Positions 27,788-36,700 of a DNA stretch of 64,000 nt are shown piece by piece (positions within the stretch are counted from its first letter, which is position 1; each line of letters starts with the position of its first letter). Position numbers and translations under genes: made by a program. Under the pieces are notes generated by a model. That model was not told the DNA's origin, did no database searches, and saw only the letters and a program-made list of their open reading frames with translations. Source of the DNA: Longirhabdus pacifica (GTDB taxonomy: Bacteria > Bacillota > Bacilli > Paenibacillales > DSM-105158); assembly GCF_004115085.1 (NCBI RefSeq), contig NZ_QXJP01000003.1, positions 1 to 64,000 on the forward strand, in the 5' to 3' direction.

Positions 27788-28744
27788 TTGAAGCACTATA
27801 CAATAGATCCGTCGTTGTTGCTAGCGTCCATTCCAATATTAAAAAACAGTCTAGACATCACCCCCATTCATAAAGGTTACTCTGCTGATCAAAAATACGT
27901 CATTACGACCACCGAAAATCACTCAAAACAAAAGGAAACGCAATTACTAAGAACATTTGCAATGGAAGAGATGAAACATAAGCAAATGGAATATGAAATA
28001 CTAGAAAAAATGAAAGAGCTCCGCATTCCATGTTCAAAACCAATACAAATAGGAAGCATACCCGACTTAGACATCGGCTATATGCTCTTGTCCTATGTAG
28101 AAGGACAGGATGCTGCAGAAGCTTTACCTTACTGTTCAGAAAAAGAACAAATGCAGATTGGAAAAGAAGCGGGAGAGACACTCCGTCTGATCCATCAGGT
28201 AGCAGCTCCCCCTTCCCTTGCTCCATGGTATGATCGAAAAATATTCAAACATCAACAATACATAGAGAAGTACAAAGCGTGTGGCGTAGTAATTAAAAAA
28301 AGTGAAAAAATACTATCGTTTATCGAAGCACATCTTCCTCTCATGAAGGGTCGCCCTAACTTGTTTCAACACGATGATTTTACAGTTGGCAATATTATTG
28401 TGAAGGACAAGAAATTTTCAGGTGTGATTGATTTTAATCGGTTTGATTGGGGAGATCCTATCCATGAATTCCTTAAAATTGGGCTGTTCAGTAGAGAGAG
28501 TAGTATCCCTTTTTGCATCGGACAAATAAATGGTTACTTCAATACCAAACAACCAGAAACGTTATTTTGGCAGCTGTATAGTCTCTACTTAGCCATGTCC
28601 CTTATTTCCTCTGTTGTATGGATAATACAAGTGAAGCCTGAAGAATTAGAGCAGATGATGGATAGAATCTATACCATATTAGAGGATCACCAATACTTTG
28701 AGCAAACAAAACCGCTTTGGTACAAGCATGACCTATTACTGTAG
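27788..28744 (+). CDS. Aminoglycoside-phosphotransferase-fold kinase, tandem copy 2
   Basis: Paralogue of the preceding gene with the same blocks: HKGYSADQKYVITTTENHSK at the N-lobe, FQHDDFTVGNIIV as the catalytic H-x-D-x(4)-N motif, and GVIDFNRFDWGDP as the metal motif. The frame stays open upstream to 27743. I place the start at the TTG at 27788 because AGCAGG lies seven bases before it and the N-terminus then aligns with copy 1, but ATG codons at 27752 and 27770 are alternatives. The substrate is unknown. Tandem duplication suggests recent expansion for different substrates or for dosage. Confidence 0.85.
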   Translation: MKHYTIDPSLLLASIPILKNSLDITPIHKGYSADQKYVITTTENHSKQKETQLLRTFAMEEMKHKQMEYEILEKMKELRIPCSKPIQIGSIPDLDIGYMLLSYVEGQDAAEALPYCSEKEQMQIGKEAGETLRLIHQVAAPPSLAPWYDRKIFKHQQYIEKYKACGVVIKKSEKILSFIEAHLPLMKGRPNLFQHDDFTVGNIIVKDKKFSGVIDFNRFDWGDPIHEFLKIGLFSRESSIPFCIGQINGYFNTKQPETLFWQLYSLYLAMSLISSVVWIIQVKPEELEQMMDRIYTILEDHQYFEQTKPLWYKHDLLL

Positions 28745-28935
28745 TAGTGTACATGAAAAAGAGTATGTGTAACGCATTGTTTCTGCATATAGAGCAAGAA
28801 AAATCAATATGATTCCAACAAAATGTAATTGAGAGTGTTTCATTTGGTGCTCATAAAAATGAACTGCTTTTTAAGTATGAAAAACTAACTTACGCTCTTA
28901 GTAAATGGAAGTTATAGGTATCAGCAACTTCCAAA

Positions 28936-28970
28936 ATTTAATGTCTCATCATTTTTTTGAGACATTAAAT
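28936..28970. repeat. Perfect 13-bp inverted repeat
   Basis: ATTTAATGTCTCA at 28936-28948 is exactly complementary to TGAGACATTAAAT at 28958-28970, with a 9-base T-rich loop. No T run follows on either strand, so it is not a classical terminator. It lies 31 bases before the ribosome binding site of the next gene and may be an operator or an mRNA leader hairpin. Confidence 0.8.
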
Positions 28971-29014
28971 AATATGAAATAAAAAAGGTTGAACCGATCT
29001 AAGGAGTGAGTTTT

Positions 29015-29440
29015 TTGAAAAAGTGGAAAAAAGTTTTATTGATAATCATATCTATCCTTTTGATGTTTGCTGGAATATTCTCTCTTACATTTATTCCTCA
29101 TAAAATCATAACCATTGATCCATCGGAAGTATCTAAAATTGAAATCTTTAGTGGGAACAGTGGCGATGAAATTACTGTTACTAACGAAAATCAGATTGAA
29201 CATATTATTTCTAACCTTAACGAAATAAGATTTCAAAAAAATGAATTTGTGTTTTGGAGATTAGGATATGATTTAAATATAACTATTTACAATAAAAACG
29301 GAAAAAGGTATAAAGAATTTATAATGAATGGTAATGAAAGTATTAGATATAATTTTTTTATTTTTGAAGATAACACAAAGAGCATAGACTATGATTATAT
29401 TGACAATCTTTTTGATATACTAGAAGTAAAACCTTGGTAA
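29015..29440 (+). CDS. Single-pass membrane protein of unknown function
   Basis: The 141-residue protein starts at a TTG eight bases after AAGGAG; the GTG at 29006 overlaps that site. One hydrophobic helix (VLLIIISILLMFAGIFSL) is followed by an exported domain beginning IDPSEVSKIEIFSGNSGDE, a beta-rich pattern found in small Firmicute proteins of unknown function. The perfect inverted repeat at 28936-28970 lies in its leader. No family name can be supported. Confidence 0.6.
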   Translation: MKKWKKVLLIIISILLMFAGIFSLTFIPHKIITIDPSEVSKIEIFSGNSGDEITVTNENQIEHIISNLNEIRFQKNEFVFWRLGYDLNITIYNKNGKRYKEFIMNGNESIRYNFFIFEDNTKSIDYDYIDNLFDILEVKPW

Positions 29441-29757
29441 TATAAATGTTTTTTAAATTACATAAAATTTGCTAGCGGACATAAAAAAATATATACAAAC
29501 CCCGAATAGATACACTTATCTTAAGTATCTGCTATTCGGGGCTCAATTCAATATGCACCCCTTATGTTTATGTTTTACCTTCTTCATTTGTTTTAGGTGG
29601 AGAAATCACTGTAACAAGACTTTTACGCCTGGACACTTAGGACGTATAACTTATATTCCATCATTTCTTAGTTACCTTTACAGCTGAAAACGAAACGCAT
29701 CCCTTCTTCATACTCATTATAAAAAAATCAGATGAAAGTTAAAAAGCATAGACTGCT
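29441..29757. other. Intergenic region, 317 bp, convergent
   Basis: Lies between the membrane-protein gene (plus) and the S component of the cobalamin transporter (minus). It contains the hairpin at 29500-29541. A 72-codon plus-strand frame at 29469-29687 runs through that hairpin and has no ribosome binding site, so it is not called. Confidence 0.6.
29484..29541 (-). terminator. Long hairpin, probable terminator of the cobalamin transporter operon
   Basis: CCCCGAATAG plus ATAC pairs with GTAT plus CTATTCGGGG (29500-29541), a 14-bp stem with a 3-base bulge. On the minus strand a T-rich tract follows (TTTG, then TATATA, then seven T). It lies about 215 bases beyond the stop of the last transporter gene. 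Confidence 0.6.
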
Positions 29758-30456
29758 TTATTTTTCATCTGACTCAGTGAGCAAACCATATTTTCGCTTG
29801 ACACGTTGTAACATCTTCATCCATTGTGCTGAAAAAATCGTAATGAAAAACACATTACTAAGACCGTGAGCAAGATCAAAGGCAAAACTGTTTATACAAG
29901 CAGCAACATAAGCTTGCCATGACGGCGCACCCATAAAAGCAAAAACAAAATACACATTGGTCATCCATCCGTACAGAAATCCCCAAACGAAACCGAATGC
30001 ATTTTTAACCCACAACGATGACATGAAAAAACGATAACGTAATAAACCTGCAGTAAACCCTAACATACCCCAGCTAAACATTTGCCAAGGCGTCCACGGG
30101 CCTTGTCCCAAATACATATTGGATACGATGGCAGCCAGACATCCTACTAAAAAACCGACTTCACTGCCAAAAGCAAGCGCGGACATCATAATGACAAACG
30201 ATGTCGGTTGCACACTCGGAAGGCTTGCAAATGGAATGCGACTCACTGCTGCAATCGCGGCCAATACTGCAATCAAGACGATGGCTTCCACTTTCCTATT
30301 TTTCTTTTCAAATCGTATAAAAAATGAAACAATGGCTAATCCAATCATGATCAAACTCGCGACGATAAAATAATCTTTCATCCACAGCGTCATCATTAAC
30401 AGTAGTAAACTTAGTACATAACAACATATTAAAACGATACGCTTTACGTTCCCCAT
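29758..30456 (-). CDS. cbrT: ECF transporter substrate-specific (S) component, cobalamin type (CbrT-like)
   Basis: The 232-residue protein has six or seven membrane segments. The S-component signature FASLPSVQPTSFVIMMSALA is followed by GSEVGFLVGCLAAIVSN and the conserved YLGQGPWTPWQMFSWG, which I associate with the B12-regulated CbrT group. It would bind cobalamin (or a corrinoid) at the outer membrane face and pass it through the ECF module. Its start overlaps the end of the ATPase gene by 13 bases. The B12 riboswitch and DUF4430 proteins upstream support the substrate assignment. The substrate has not been read from any residue and rests on family and context. Confidence 0.88.
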   Translation of the reverse strand: MGNVKRIVLICCYVLSLLLLMMTLWMKDYFIVASLIMIGLAIVSFFIRFEKKNRKVEAIVLIAVLAAIAAVSRIPFASLPSVQPTSFVIMMSALAFGSEVGFLVGCLAAIVSNMYLGQGPWTPWQMFSWGMLGFTAGLLRYRFFMSSLWVKNAFGFVWGFLYGWMTNVYFVFAFMGAPSWQAYVAACINSFAFDLAHGLSNVFFITIFSAQWMKMLQRVKRKYGLLTESDEK

Positions 30457-32252
30457 TGAGCTAGAACATCCTCTACCGTAATCGCTGTTGGTAATTGCTC
30501 TTTTACTACACGATGCATCGCTGTGGTGAAGAAAAAATTCTCACTGAAAAAAGTAGTCGTATCACTCATAGCAGTAATAGCACCATCGAAGAGTAAAGCA
30601 CAGGTGGTGGCGTAACGTGCTGTAAATTCAACATCATGACTCACCATCATGATCGTCTTCCCTCTTGCCCTCAACTTTATCAGTAATAGGGCAAGATTTT
30701 CCTTCGCCTTTGGATCGAGACCTTTCGTTGGCTCATCCAGTAAAAGCAGTGAAGGATTCGCCATTAGCACGAGTGCGAGCACTACTTTTTGCTGCTCTCC
30801 ACCGCTAATATCATACGGATGTGACTTCAAAAAAGATTCCATCTCAAACAGCTCGATGATATCTTGTATTTCATGCAACGCCCCTGCATAGCCTAGTTGT
30901 TGCATTCTCGTCATCAACTGTTCTTCCACGGTCTCTCTCGTAAAATAAAGCAGTGGCTGCTGTCCTACGTAACCAATGATCTCCTGCCTTTTTCTTGACT
31001 TCATACGGTGCAAAGCTTCTCCGCTCCAATATATACTTCCTCGCTGTGGTTTTAACATACCCGCTATCGTTTTCAACAACGTAGACTTGCCACATCCATT
31101 TCCACCAAACAGTGTGAACAGTTCCCCTTGTCTAATATGAAATGACGCTTTCTGTAAAATGAACGGTATGTCTTTTTCATATTGAAAATATACATCTTTG
31201 AATTCCAACATCACTGGTGGAGTAGTGACATAACCATGTACTTCTTTTTCTGTAGCTGTTTCCCCTTTTCCTCTTTTGTTAGCAAGCATCGTTTTGTTGG
31301 AAACAACATCCTGCTCTCGATGTTTCTGAGCATGTCGTTCCCTCCATTTGGATACAAACCACGTCTTTCCTTCCCTAACCGTAATCGGAATGGAATGTTG
31401 TTGAGCCTCCCGTGACGCTATCCGTCTGTTATCCACTTGCTCTATGCCGTGTAACGCTTGTCCCACTAACGTTTTTTCTTCTTTCTCTTTCGCAAAAAAT
31501 AACTTACTAATAGACGGTAAAAAAGGGTGGAAAACACCTTCTTCTTGGCGTGCCATGAAGGCTAACGTCGATGGAACGGTATCACAGTGTACAACGTTAC
31601 CATGTTGTAATATCATCAATTTTGTTGCAAATGAAACGACTTGCTCCAGTCGATGTTCACTCATCACAATCGTTACCGATAACTCTTCGTGAATGCGCGC
31701 AATCAGTTCTAAAAACGTTTGCGATGCAACGGGATCTAACTGCGCTGTCGGTTCATCAAGCAGCAGGACTTTTGGTCTTAACGTCAATACAGAAGCTAAA
31801 TTGACCATTTGTTTTTGCCCGCCAGAAAGCGCTTGTATAGGCATGTGCAACCAACTCTCCATGCCGAAAAAATGTACAATTTCCGCTACCCTTCGTTGTA
31901 TATCTTCTCTCTCATAACCCAAATTTTCCATTGCAAAATTCAACTCTTGCCATACCGTAGGCATGACAATTTGCTGTTCAGGGTCTTGAAACACGATACC
32001 AATTTCAGAGACAGATCGAAACGACTCTAACTGTTCCAGCGCTTCCCCTTCATATGAGATCTTTCCTGTTTGCGATCCTTCTGGACGTACTTCCATTTTG
32101 AGCTGATGTAAGAGCGTTGTTTTCCCACATCCAGATGCACCGATGATGAGCATGAAATCCCCTTTTTCGATTTGCACATGTATATGTTTAAGCACCGGTG
32201 CAGCAGCTTCTGGATACGTGAAACTTACATCTTCGATCTGATATAATGCCAC
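30444..32252 (-). CDS. cbrU: Fused duplicated ECF ATPase (A-A'), CbrU-like
   Basis: The 602-residue protein contains two ABC modules: Walker A GASGCGKTTLLHQ in the first and GGNGCGKSTLLKT in the second, with signature LSGGQKQMVNLASVL and ISGGEQQKVVLALVL, and Walker B VLLLDEPTAQLDP and LLLLDEPTKGLDP. It hydrolyses ATP to drive the ECF transporter. The start is the GTG at 32252 after AAGGAGAG; upstream codons overlap the T-component gene by 28 bases. Fusion of the two ATPases is the arrangement known for CbrU, in contrast to separate EcfA1 and EcfA2. A linker around 300-370 is basic and not conserved. Confidence 0.93.
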   Translation of the reverse strand: MALYQIEDVSFTYPEAAAPVLKHIHVQIEKGDFMLIIGASGCGKTTLLHQLKMEVRPEGSQTGKISYEGEALEQLESFRSVSEIGIVFQDPEQQIVMPTVWQELNFAMENLGYEREDIQRRVAEIVHFFGMESWLHMPIQALSGGQKQMVNLASVLTLRPKVLLLDEPTAQLDPVASQTFLELIARIHEELSVTIVMSEHRLEQVVSFATKLMILQHGNVVHCDTVPSTLAFMARQEEGVFHPFLPSISKLFFAKEKEEKTLVGQALHGIEQVDNRRIASREAQQHSIPITVREGKTWFVSKWRERHAQKHREQDVVSNKTMLANKRGKGETATEKEVHGYVTTPPVMLEFKDVYFQYEKDIPFILQKASFHIRQGELFTLFGGNGCGKSTLLKTIAGMLKPQRGSIYWSGEALHRMKSRKRQEIIGYVGQQPLLYFTRETVEEQLMTRMQQLGYAGALHEIQDIIELFEMESFLKSHPYDISGGEQQKVVLALVLMANPSLLLLDEPTKGLDPKAKENLALLLIKLRARGKTIMMVSHDVEFTARYATTCALLFDGAITAMSDTTTFFSENFFFTTAMHRVVKEQLPTAITVEDVLAQWGT

Positions 32253-33109
32253 AGTAATCTCTCCTTCAACAATACAAAAATCGGGATACATAAAAATAGA
32301 CAAAAGCACAACAAGTGCAGCAAAAATAGTGCAGATAAATGTAGTGGTTGCAACTGCGGATAGGGGTCATACGTGCCCAAACCATAAACATAGCCACACA
32401 TCACAATAACCAATAAAAAAGACATACATATTCCCACTAGACCGTCCCTGCTATCCATCACATAATGTACAGCAGAACTCCTTTTTCCTATACCGTATCC
32501 TCTCGCACGCATCGAACTCGCCGTTTGTAAAGAAGATTCCAGTGACCATGTAATCAGCGTCCTTAAGGTCTCCATTCCTTCTTTCATTTTTTGTCTCCGT
32601 GTGGTGTCTTGTTGGAAAGCACCCTGTGTTTTTTGAATGTCCATGATTTCTTTCAATCTACGTTGAAAAACAGGAACAAAACGGATAGAAACATGGATCA
32701 TAAACGTTAATTTCGGCAACATGGTGCCAAACAAGTATAAAAATTTTTCCGGAGTGATTACCAGTTCGTATGCTTTGAATAAGATGAGCACATTAAATAA
32801 TGCCACAGCCAGCAATACGCCGTATACGATAGATTCTAATGTCACTTGGTGATCAAACACATAACCAAGTATCGTTGCACCTCTACTAGAGAAAATAGGA
32901 TTTAAAATCATAACGAACAAAGAAAGGAGCGCGTAATAGAAAACACTTTTCTTCAACGCTTTTCCTCCGTCTAATAGCTTATGTAAACATAGTGTAGTCA
33001 AGCAGATGACAAGCAAATAAAGTGGATGTTTCATCATAAAAGAGAATAGGATCACGCAAAAGAAGTAACTAAAACTAATGATGGGATGAAGGTGTTTAAA
33101 GTCATTCAA
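32225..33109 (-). CDS. cbrV: ECF transporter transmembrane (T) component, CbrV-like
   Basis: The 294-residue protein has five or six membrane segments and the coupling helices of EcfT/CbiQ proteins: a SSLQTASSMRARGYG motif (the A-R-G signature) and an upstream RFVPVFQRRLKEIMDIQKTQG segment. It links the ATPase to the S component. The start is the TTG at 33109, nine bases after AGGAGG; longer versions run back into the lipoprotein gene. The stop overlaps the start of the ATPase gene by 28 bases, so the three transporter genes are translationally coupled. Confidence 0.9.
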   Translation of the reverse strand: MNDFKHLHPIISFSYFFCVILFSFMMKHPLYLLVICLTTLCLHKLLDGGKALKKSVFYYALLSLFVMILNPIFSSRGATILGYVFDHQVTLESIVYGVLLAVALFNVLILFKAYELVITPEKFLYLFGTMLPKLTFMIHVSIRFVPVFQRRLKEIMDIQKTQGAFQQDTTRRQKMKEGMETLRTLITWSLESSLQTASSMRARGYGIGKRSSAVHYVMDSRDGLVGICMSFLLVIVMCGYVYGLGTYDPYPQLQPLHLSALFLLHLLCFCLFLCIPIFVLLKERLLWHYIRSKM

Positions 33110-33113
33110 GTCA

Positions 33114-33632
33114 TTATTCCTCCTTCCCATCCCACAACCCATCTAGTGCAGCTCCGATATCTTCTCCCAAGTCTTCCGTATATAGCCATTCAATTTCATC
33201 ATTTGGTGTGGTTGGCCATATTCCTGCACTCCGATTCGGGAACTTACCATTTATGGCATACATCCATCCACTTCCTGATCCTCTATCAAACTCATATATA
33301 TTATCAATACCTTCAATATACGCCATTGCACCACTTCCTCTGTATTCCATCGGAATTTCATGCTGTCTAGTCACCCTTTTCAATAGTTCGAGGACAGTGT
33401 CATCTTCCTGCCACTCTATCTCCGTTGCTTCAAAAATCACACCAACGTCAGGCGGCCCTACAATAGAAAAAAGAACGGTCTCCAGTGGTGTTTCCTCATC
33501 CGTTTGTGATATGGATATGGAGGGCTCAACGACTTGCGTTTGGCAACCTATTAAAATAACGACCAATAGAAAAAGCGTTGCAAATGCAATTATTTTTTTA
33601 TTCCAGATCCTATGACTTAACATACTAAGCAT
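33114..33632 (-). CDS. DUF4430 (transcobalamin C-terminal-like) lipoprotein
   Basis: The 172-residue protein has a signal peptide with lipobox ending at Cys30 (LIGC), a short linker and one DUF4430 domain with the family hallmark SGSGWMYAINGKFPNRSAG and a final DEIEWLYTEDLGEDIGAA. DUF4430 is the bacterial counterpart of the beta domain of intrinsic factor and transcobalamin, which covers the corrin ring on one face. The gene ends just before the T component, and annotation schemes describe such proteins as additional lipoprotein components of the cobalamin ECF transporter. It would sit on the membrane next to the S component and hand over the vitamin. The ATG follows GGAG by nine bases. Confidence 0.9.
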   Translation of the reverse strand: MLSMLSHRIWNKKIIAFATLFLLVVILIGCQTQVVEPSISISQTDEETPLETVLFSIVGPPDVGVIFEATEIEWQEDDTVLELLKRVTRQHEIPMEYRGSGAMAYIEGIDNIYEFDRGSGSGWMYAINGKFPNRSAGIWPTTPNDEIEWLYTEDLGEDIGAALDGLWDGKEE

Positions 33633-33670
33633 ACCTTCAATCTCCTTACGTCATGTCATGACTTACATCG

Positions 33671-33718
33671 TTCATACTTAACACATTTGCTTTTACATTT
33701 TACATTTCATACTTAACA
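33671..33718. promoter_or_regulatory. Two 13-bp direct repeats upstream of the DUF4430 lipoprotein gene
   Basis: TTCATACTTAACA occurs at 33671-33683 and again at 33706-33718, 35 bp start to start, in the 110-bp gap after an internal terminator. They may bind a regulator, or mark a promoter for the lipoprotein-transporter unit. No regulator is identified. Confidence 0.45.
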
Positions 33719-33742
33719 TTTTATAAAGATGACAACAAGTAG

Positions 33743-33766
33743 AAAAAAGGGGGATGACGTCCCCCT
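33743..33766 (-). terminator. Strong terminator between the S-layer-anchored protein and the transporter genes
   Basis: AGGGGGA/TCCCCCT forms a 7-bp stem with a 5-base loop, followed on the minus strand by six T residues, 17 bases after the stop at 33783. It is placed to limit readthrough from the riboswitch-controlled genes into the transporter genes. Confidence 0.85.
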
Positions 33767-33782
33767 GTGTAACAAAACCAAA

Positions 33783-36700
33783 TTATTGCTGTTCTAACAT
33801 ATTCGCAATGACAACGGCAGCCATCTCTCTCGTTACACTTTCCTGTGGATGGAAAGACTGACCGTCTCCTTGCATCATGCCTAGACCATACATGTGTTCA
33901 ACACTTTCCAATGCCCAATCCGAAATGAGTGTGTAGTCTAACACATCGTTTTTCAGTGTAGATGGTTTGTTATTTCCTTCTCCTTGATGGAACACATACC
34001 ATCTTTCTAGCATCACTGCCATTTCTTCTCTTGTTATCGTACGGTAAGGTGCAAACGTCGTATCGGTGTTACCGTATATGAATTCCAGTGCATATGCTTG
34101 ACTCACTCCGTCGTAGTACCATGCATCTGCTTTTACATCGTTAAAAGGCAATGTTTTACTAGCAATCGCCGGTTGTTCTTGCAACATATTGACGAGTAAT
34201 GTAGCAAATGCTGCACGTGTAATATGTTGCTTCGGAGCAAACTGTGGCTGTAAAGGATCAATTCCTTGCATGAAACCACGAGCGACCACGGATGCTACAC
34301 TGTCGTAAGCCCAATCTGAAATAGATGCAGCGTCTATAAAATGAGATAAGGAAGCAGTATCTGTCATATCATACAATCTGTTCTCTCCTGCCAAATAACG
34401 ATCATAGGCAGCAAATGCCAGCATCGCTTGTTGCGTCGCGATAAAGTCACTATCTTCTCCTTGCACGTGTGCAACACCACCATCTGCAAGGATAAAAGAA
34501 GTTAGCGCAGACAGTAAATCTCCATCTTTTTTTACAAACCTTTCATCGTATACATCGATATTTAACGCCGTCAATGCAATGATCATTTGAGAAATGGTCT
34601 CACTGTTTTCATCTCCCCAGGCTGTAAAACCGCCATTATCTAATTGCATCTCAGATAACCATGCCAATGCAAGCTCCGTAGCTTCTTTTACTTCTTTTTT
34701 ATCCTGGTAAGGTGCTAATGCTTGCAGTACCATGGCAGTAATGTCGATATCGCTGTCTGTATTTTCGTTTTCATCCAGATGAAGTGGAAATCCACCGTCT
34801 TCATTTTGCTGCTCTAGTATCCATTGACTTAATTTCTCTCTATCCCACAATGCTTGCTCAGGCACAGTATAATTGTTAGCATCTAAAGCAATTAACGCAA
34901 ACACTGGACCATTTGTGCCTTGCATTGTCATGTTAGGGTGATTGACGATGTATTCAATCAAGTTGTAACCAGCAAACGATGTTGCATCTTTCCCTAATGC
35001 CGTAATAGCAAGCACCATGCGTTCCACATCCGTAACTTTACGGAAAGAACCTTCGTTTTCCTTTATAAATGCTTGCAGTGCCTTACTATAACCATCTGGA
35101 ACCGCTTCTCCAGAACGAGCTAAAGCGATAGCATCCCAGTCATGAAAATGATCATGCATCGTAAAATCTACATGTTTCTGTATCCAGTTCGATACGTTAT
35201 TCAATGTCTGTACATATGCATCTTCATTTATGTTTTTAGGAGCATTTTCCTCACTGCTCTCTTTTTCTTCGTCACTACCAAGATATCCGCCAATATCTTT
35301 TCCTAAATCTGTTGTATATCTCCAACGAATGCGATCCCCATCTTGAAGATCGTAAATACCTGCGCTGTATTGTGGATACGAACCATTGACAGAGTACATC
35401 CAGCCACTGTTAGGTCCAGCATCAAATTCAAACAAGCCATCTATACCGTCTACGTACAATTTTGCGTTAGAACCTACATAAGAAAGAGAAATTCCTTTAT
35501 CATTCAATACTCTCTTTAACACGGTGAAGACGGTATCGCCTTCTTGTATTTCTACGGTAGTAGTAGATAGTATATCTCCCTCATCTATGGTTCTTTTTTC
35601 TACAGATAACGTTACGGTTTGTTTGGCAGGCTGGTTGGGATCGCTAGTATCACCACTATCATCATCTGGGTCTTCCCCTTGTTTTTTCGTTGCCAAGAAA
35701 GCTAACAACCCTTGCAGCTGCTTCGTCTTAATCACCAAATCTCCATTTTGCTCATACGCGTACATGACATCATTGGCGTACACCGCTTCCGTAACACTCA
35801 CAGGGGAAGACAGTATTTCTTGCAATGAAGCATCAACATATACACGCTCTGTTACAGAAGCATGCGTATGATGCATGTCAGTTGAAGAGGAAGCAACACG
35901 GTGAATACTTCCATCATATACTGAGGTTGTTACCGAACGTATGGTAGCAGCCTCATATTTCGGTATTCCCTTTAACGAACCATCTGCCATCACGTAGGCA
36001 GCTTCTTTGTGTCCTTGTCCCTGTAATATGACCGTCGCATGTTCACTTAGTTCAATTCCATTTGGATCACCCACGTTTACAGCATACACTGCTGTAGAAA
36101 TGAAGTCTTGCTTACCTTCTTTTTCCAACATCTCATTAAGACTTGACTCGTAAAGAGAAGGTTCTACTAAGACCGTAGGTGCCAACATATTTTTATTCCA
36201 TGGACTACCAATCTCTGTTCCATTTTCAATCTCTAATACGTTACTACCTCTTGCAGCATACACCGCTGGAAGTGTTACATCACCATTTGCATCTGGAAGG
36301 ATATTAAAATATAAACGCATAGGCTTCGTATTGTCTCTATTAGACAACGCTTGTGGCAATGTATACGACGTTCCCGCTTCAATCTCAACATACAACGTTT
36401 GGGCCTTAATGTCCTGCATATCATATATGCTAGGTTGTCCATTGTTTACTCTCTGCAATGAACTTAAAGCAAGTAGGGCTTGCTGGGTAGCAATATTATC
36501 ACTACTACCATCCAAACTGTGCGAGATGCCACCATCTTCCTGTTGATAAGATAGTAAATACGTCAGCACATCATTGCCATCTTTTACAAAGCGAGGATCG
36601 TGAAGGTCAATGCCTAAACTCGTTAATGCGATCATCACTTGTGATGCACTTTCACTAGATTCGCCCCATGCCCCTGGGAAACCACCGCTACTATATTGTT

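Noticed and set aside
29469-29687. 72-codon plus-strand frame in the convergent gap
   Set aside because: It crosses the long hairpin at 29500-29541, has no ribosome binding site, and an atypical Cys/Phe/Leu composition.
29758-30456. Alternative substrate for the S component (dimethylbenzimidazole, thiamine, biotin)
   Set aside because: The upstream cobalamin riboswitch, DUF4430 proteins and fused ATPase all fit the cobalamin type; other S families have different membrane motifs, though experimental proof is missing.
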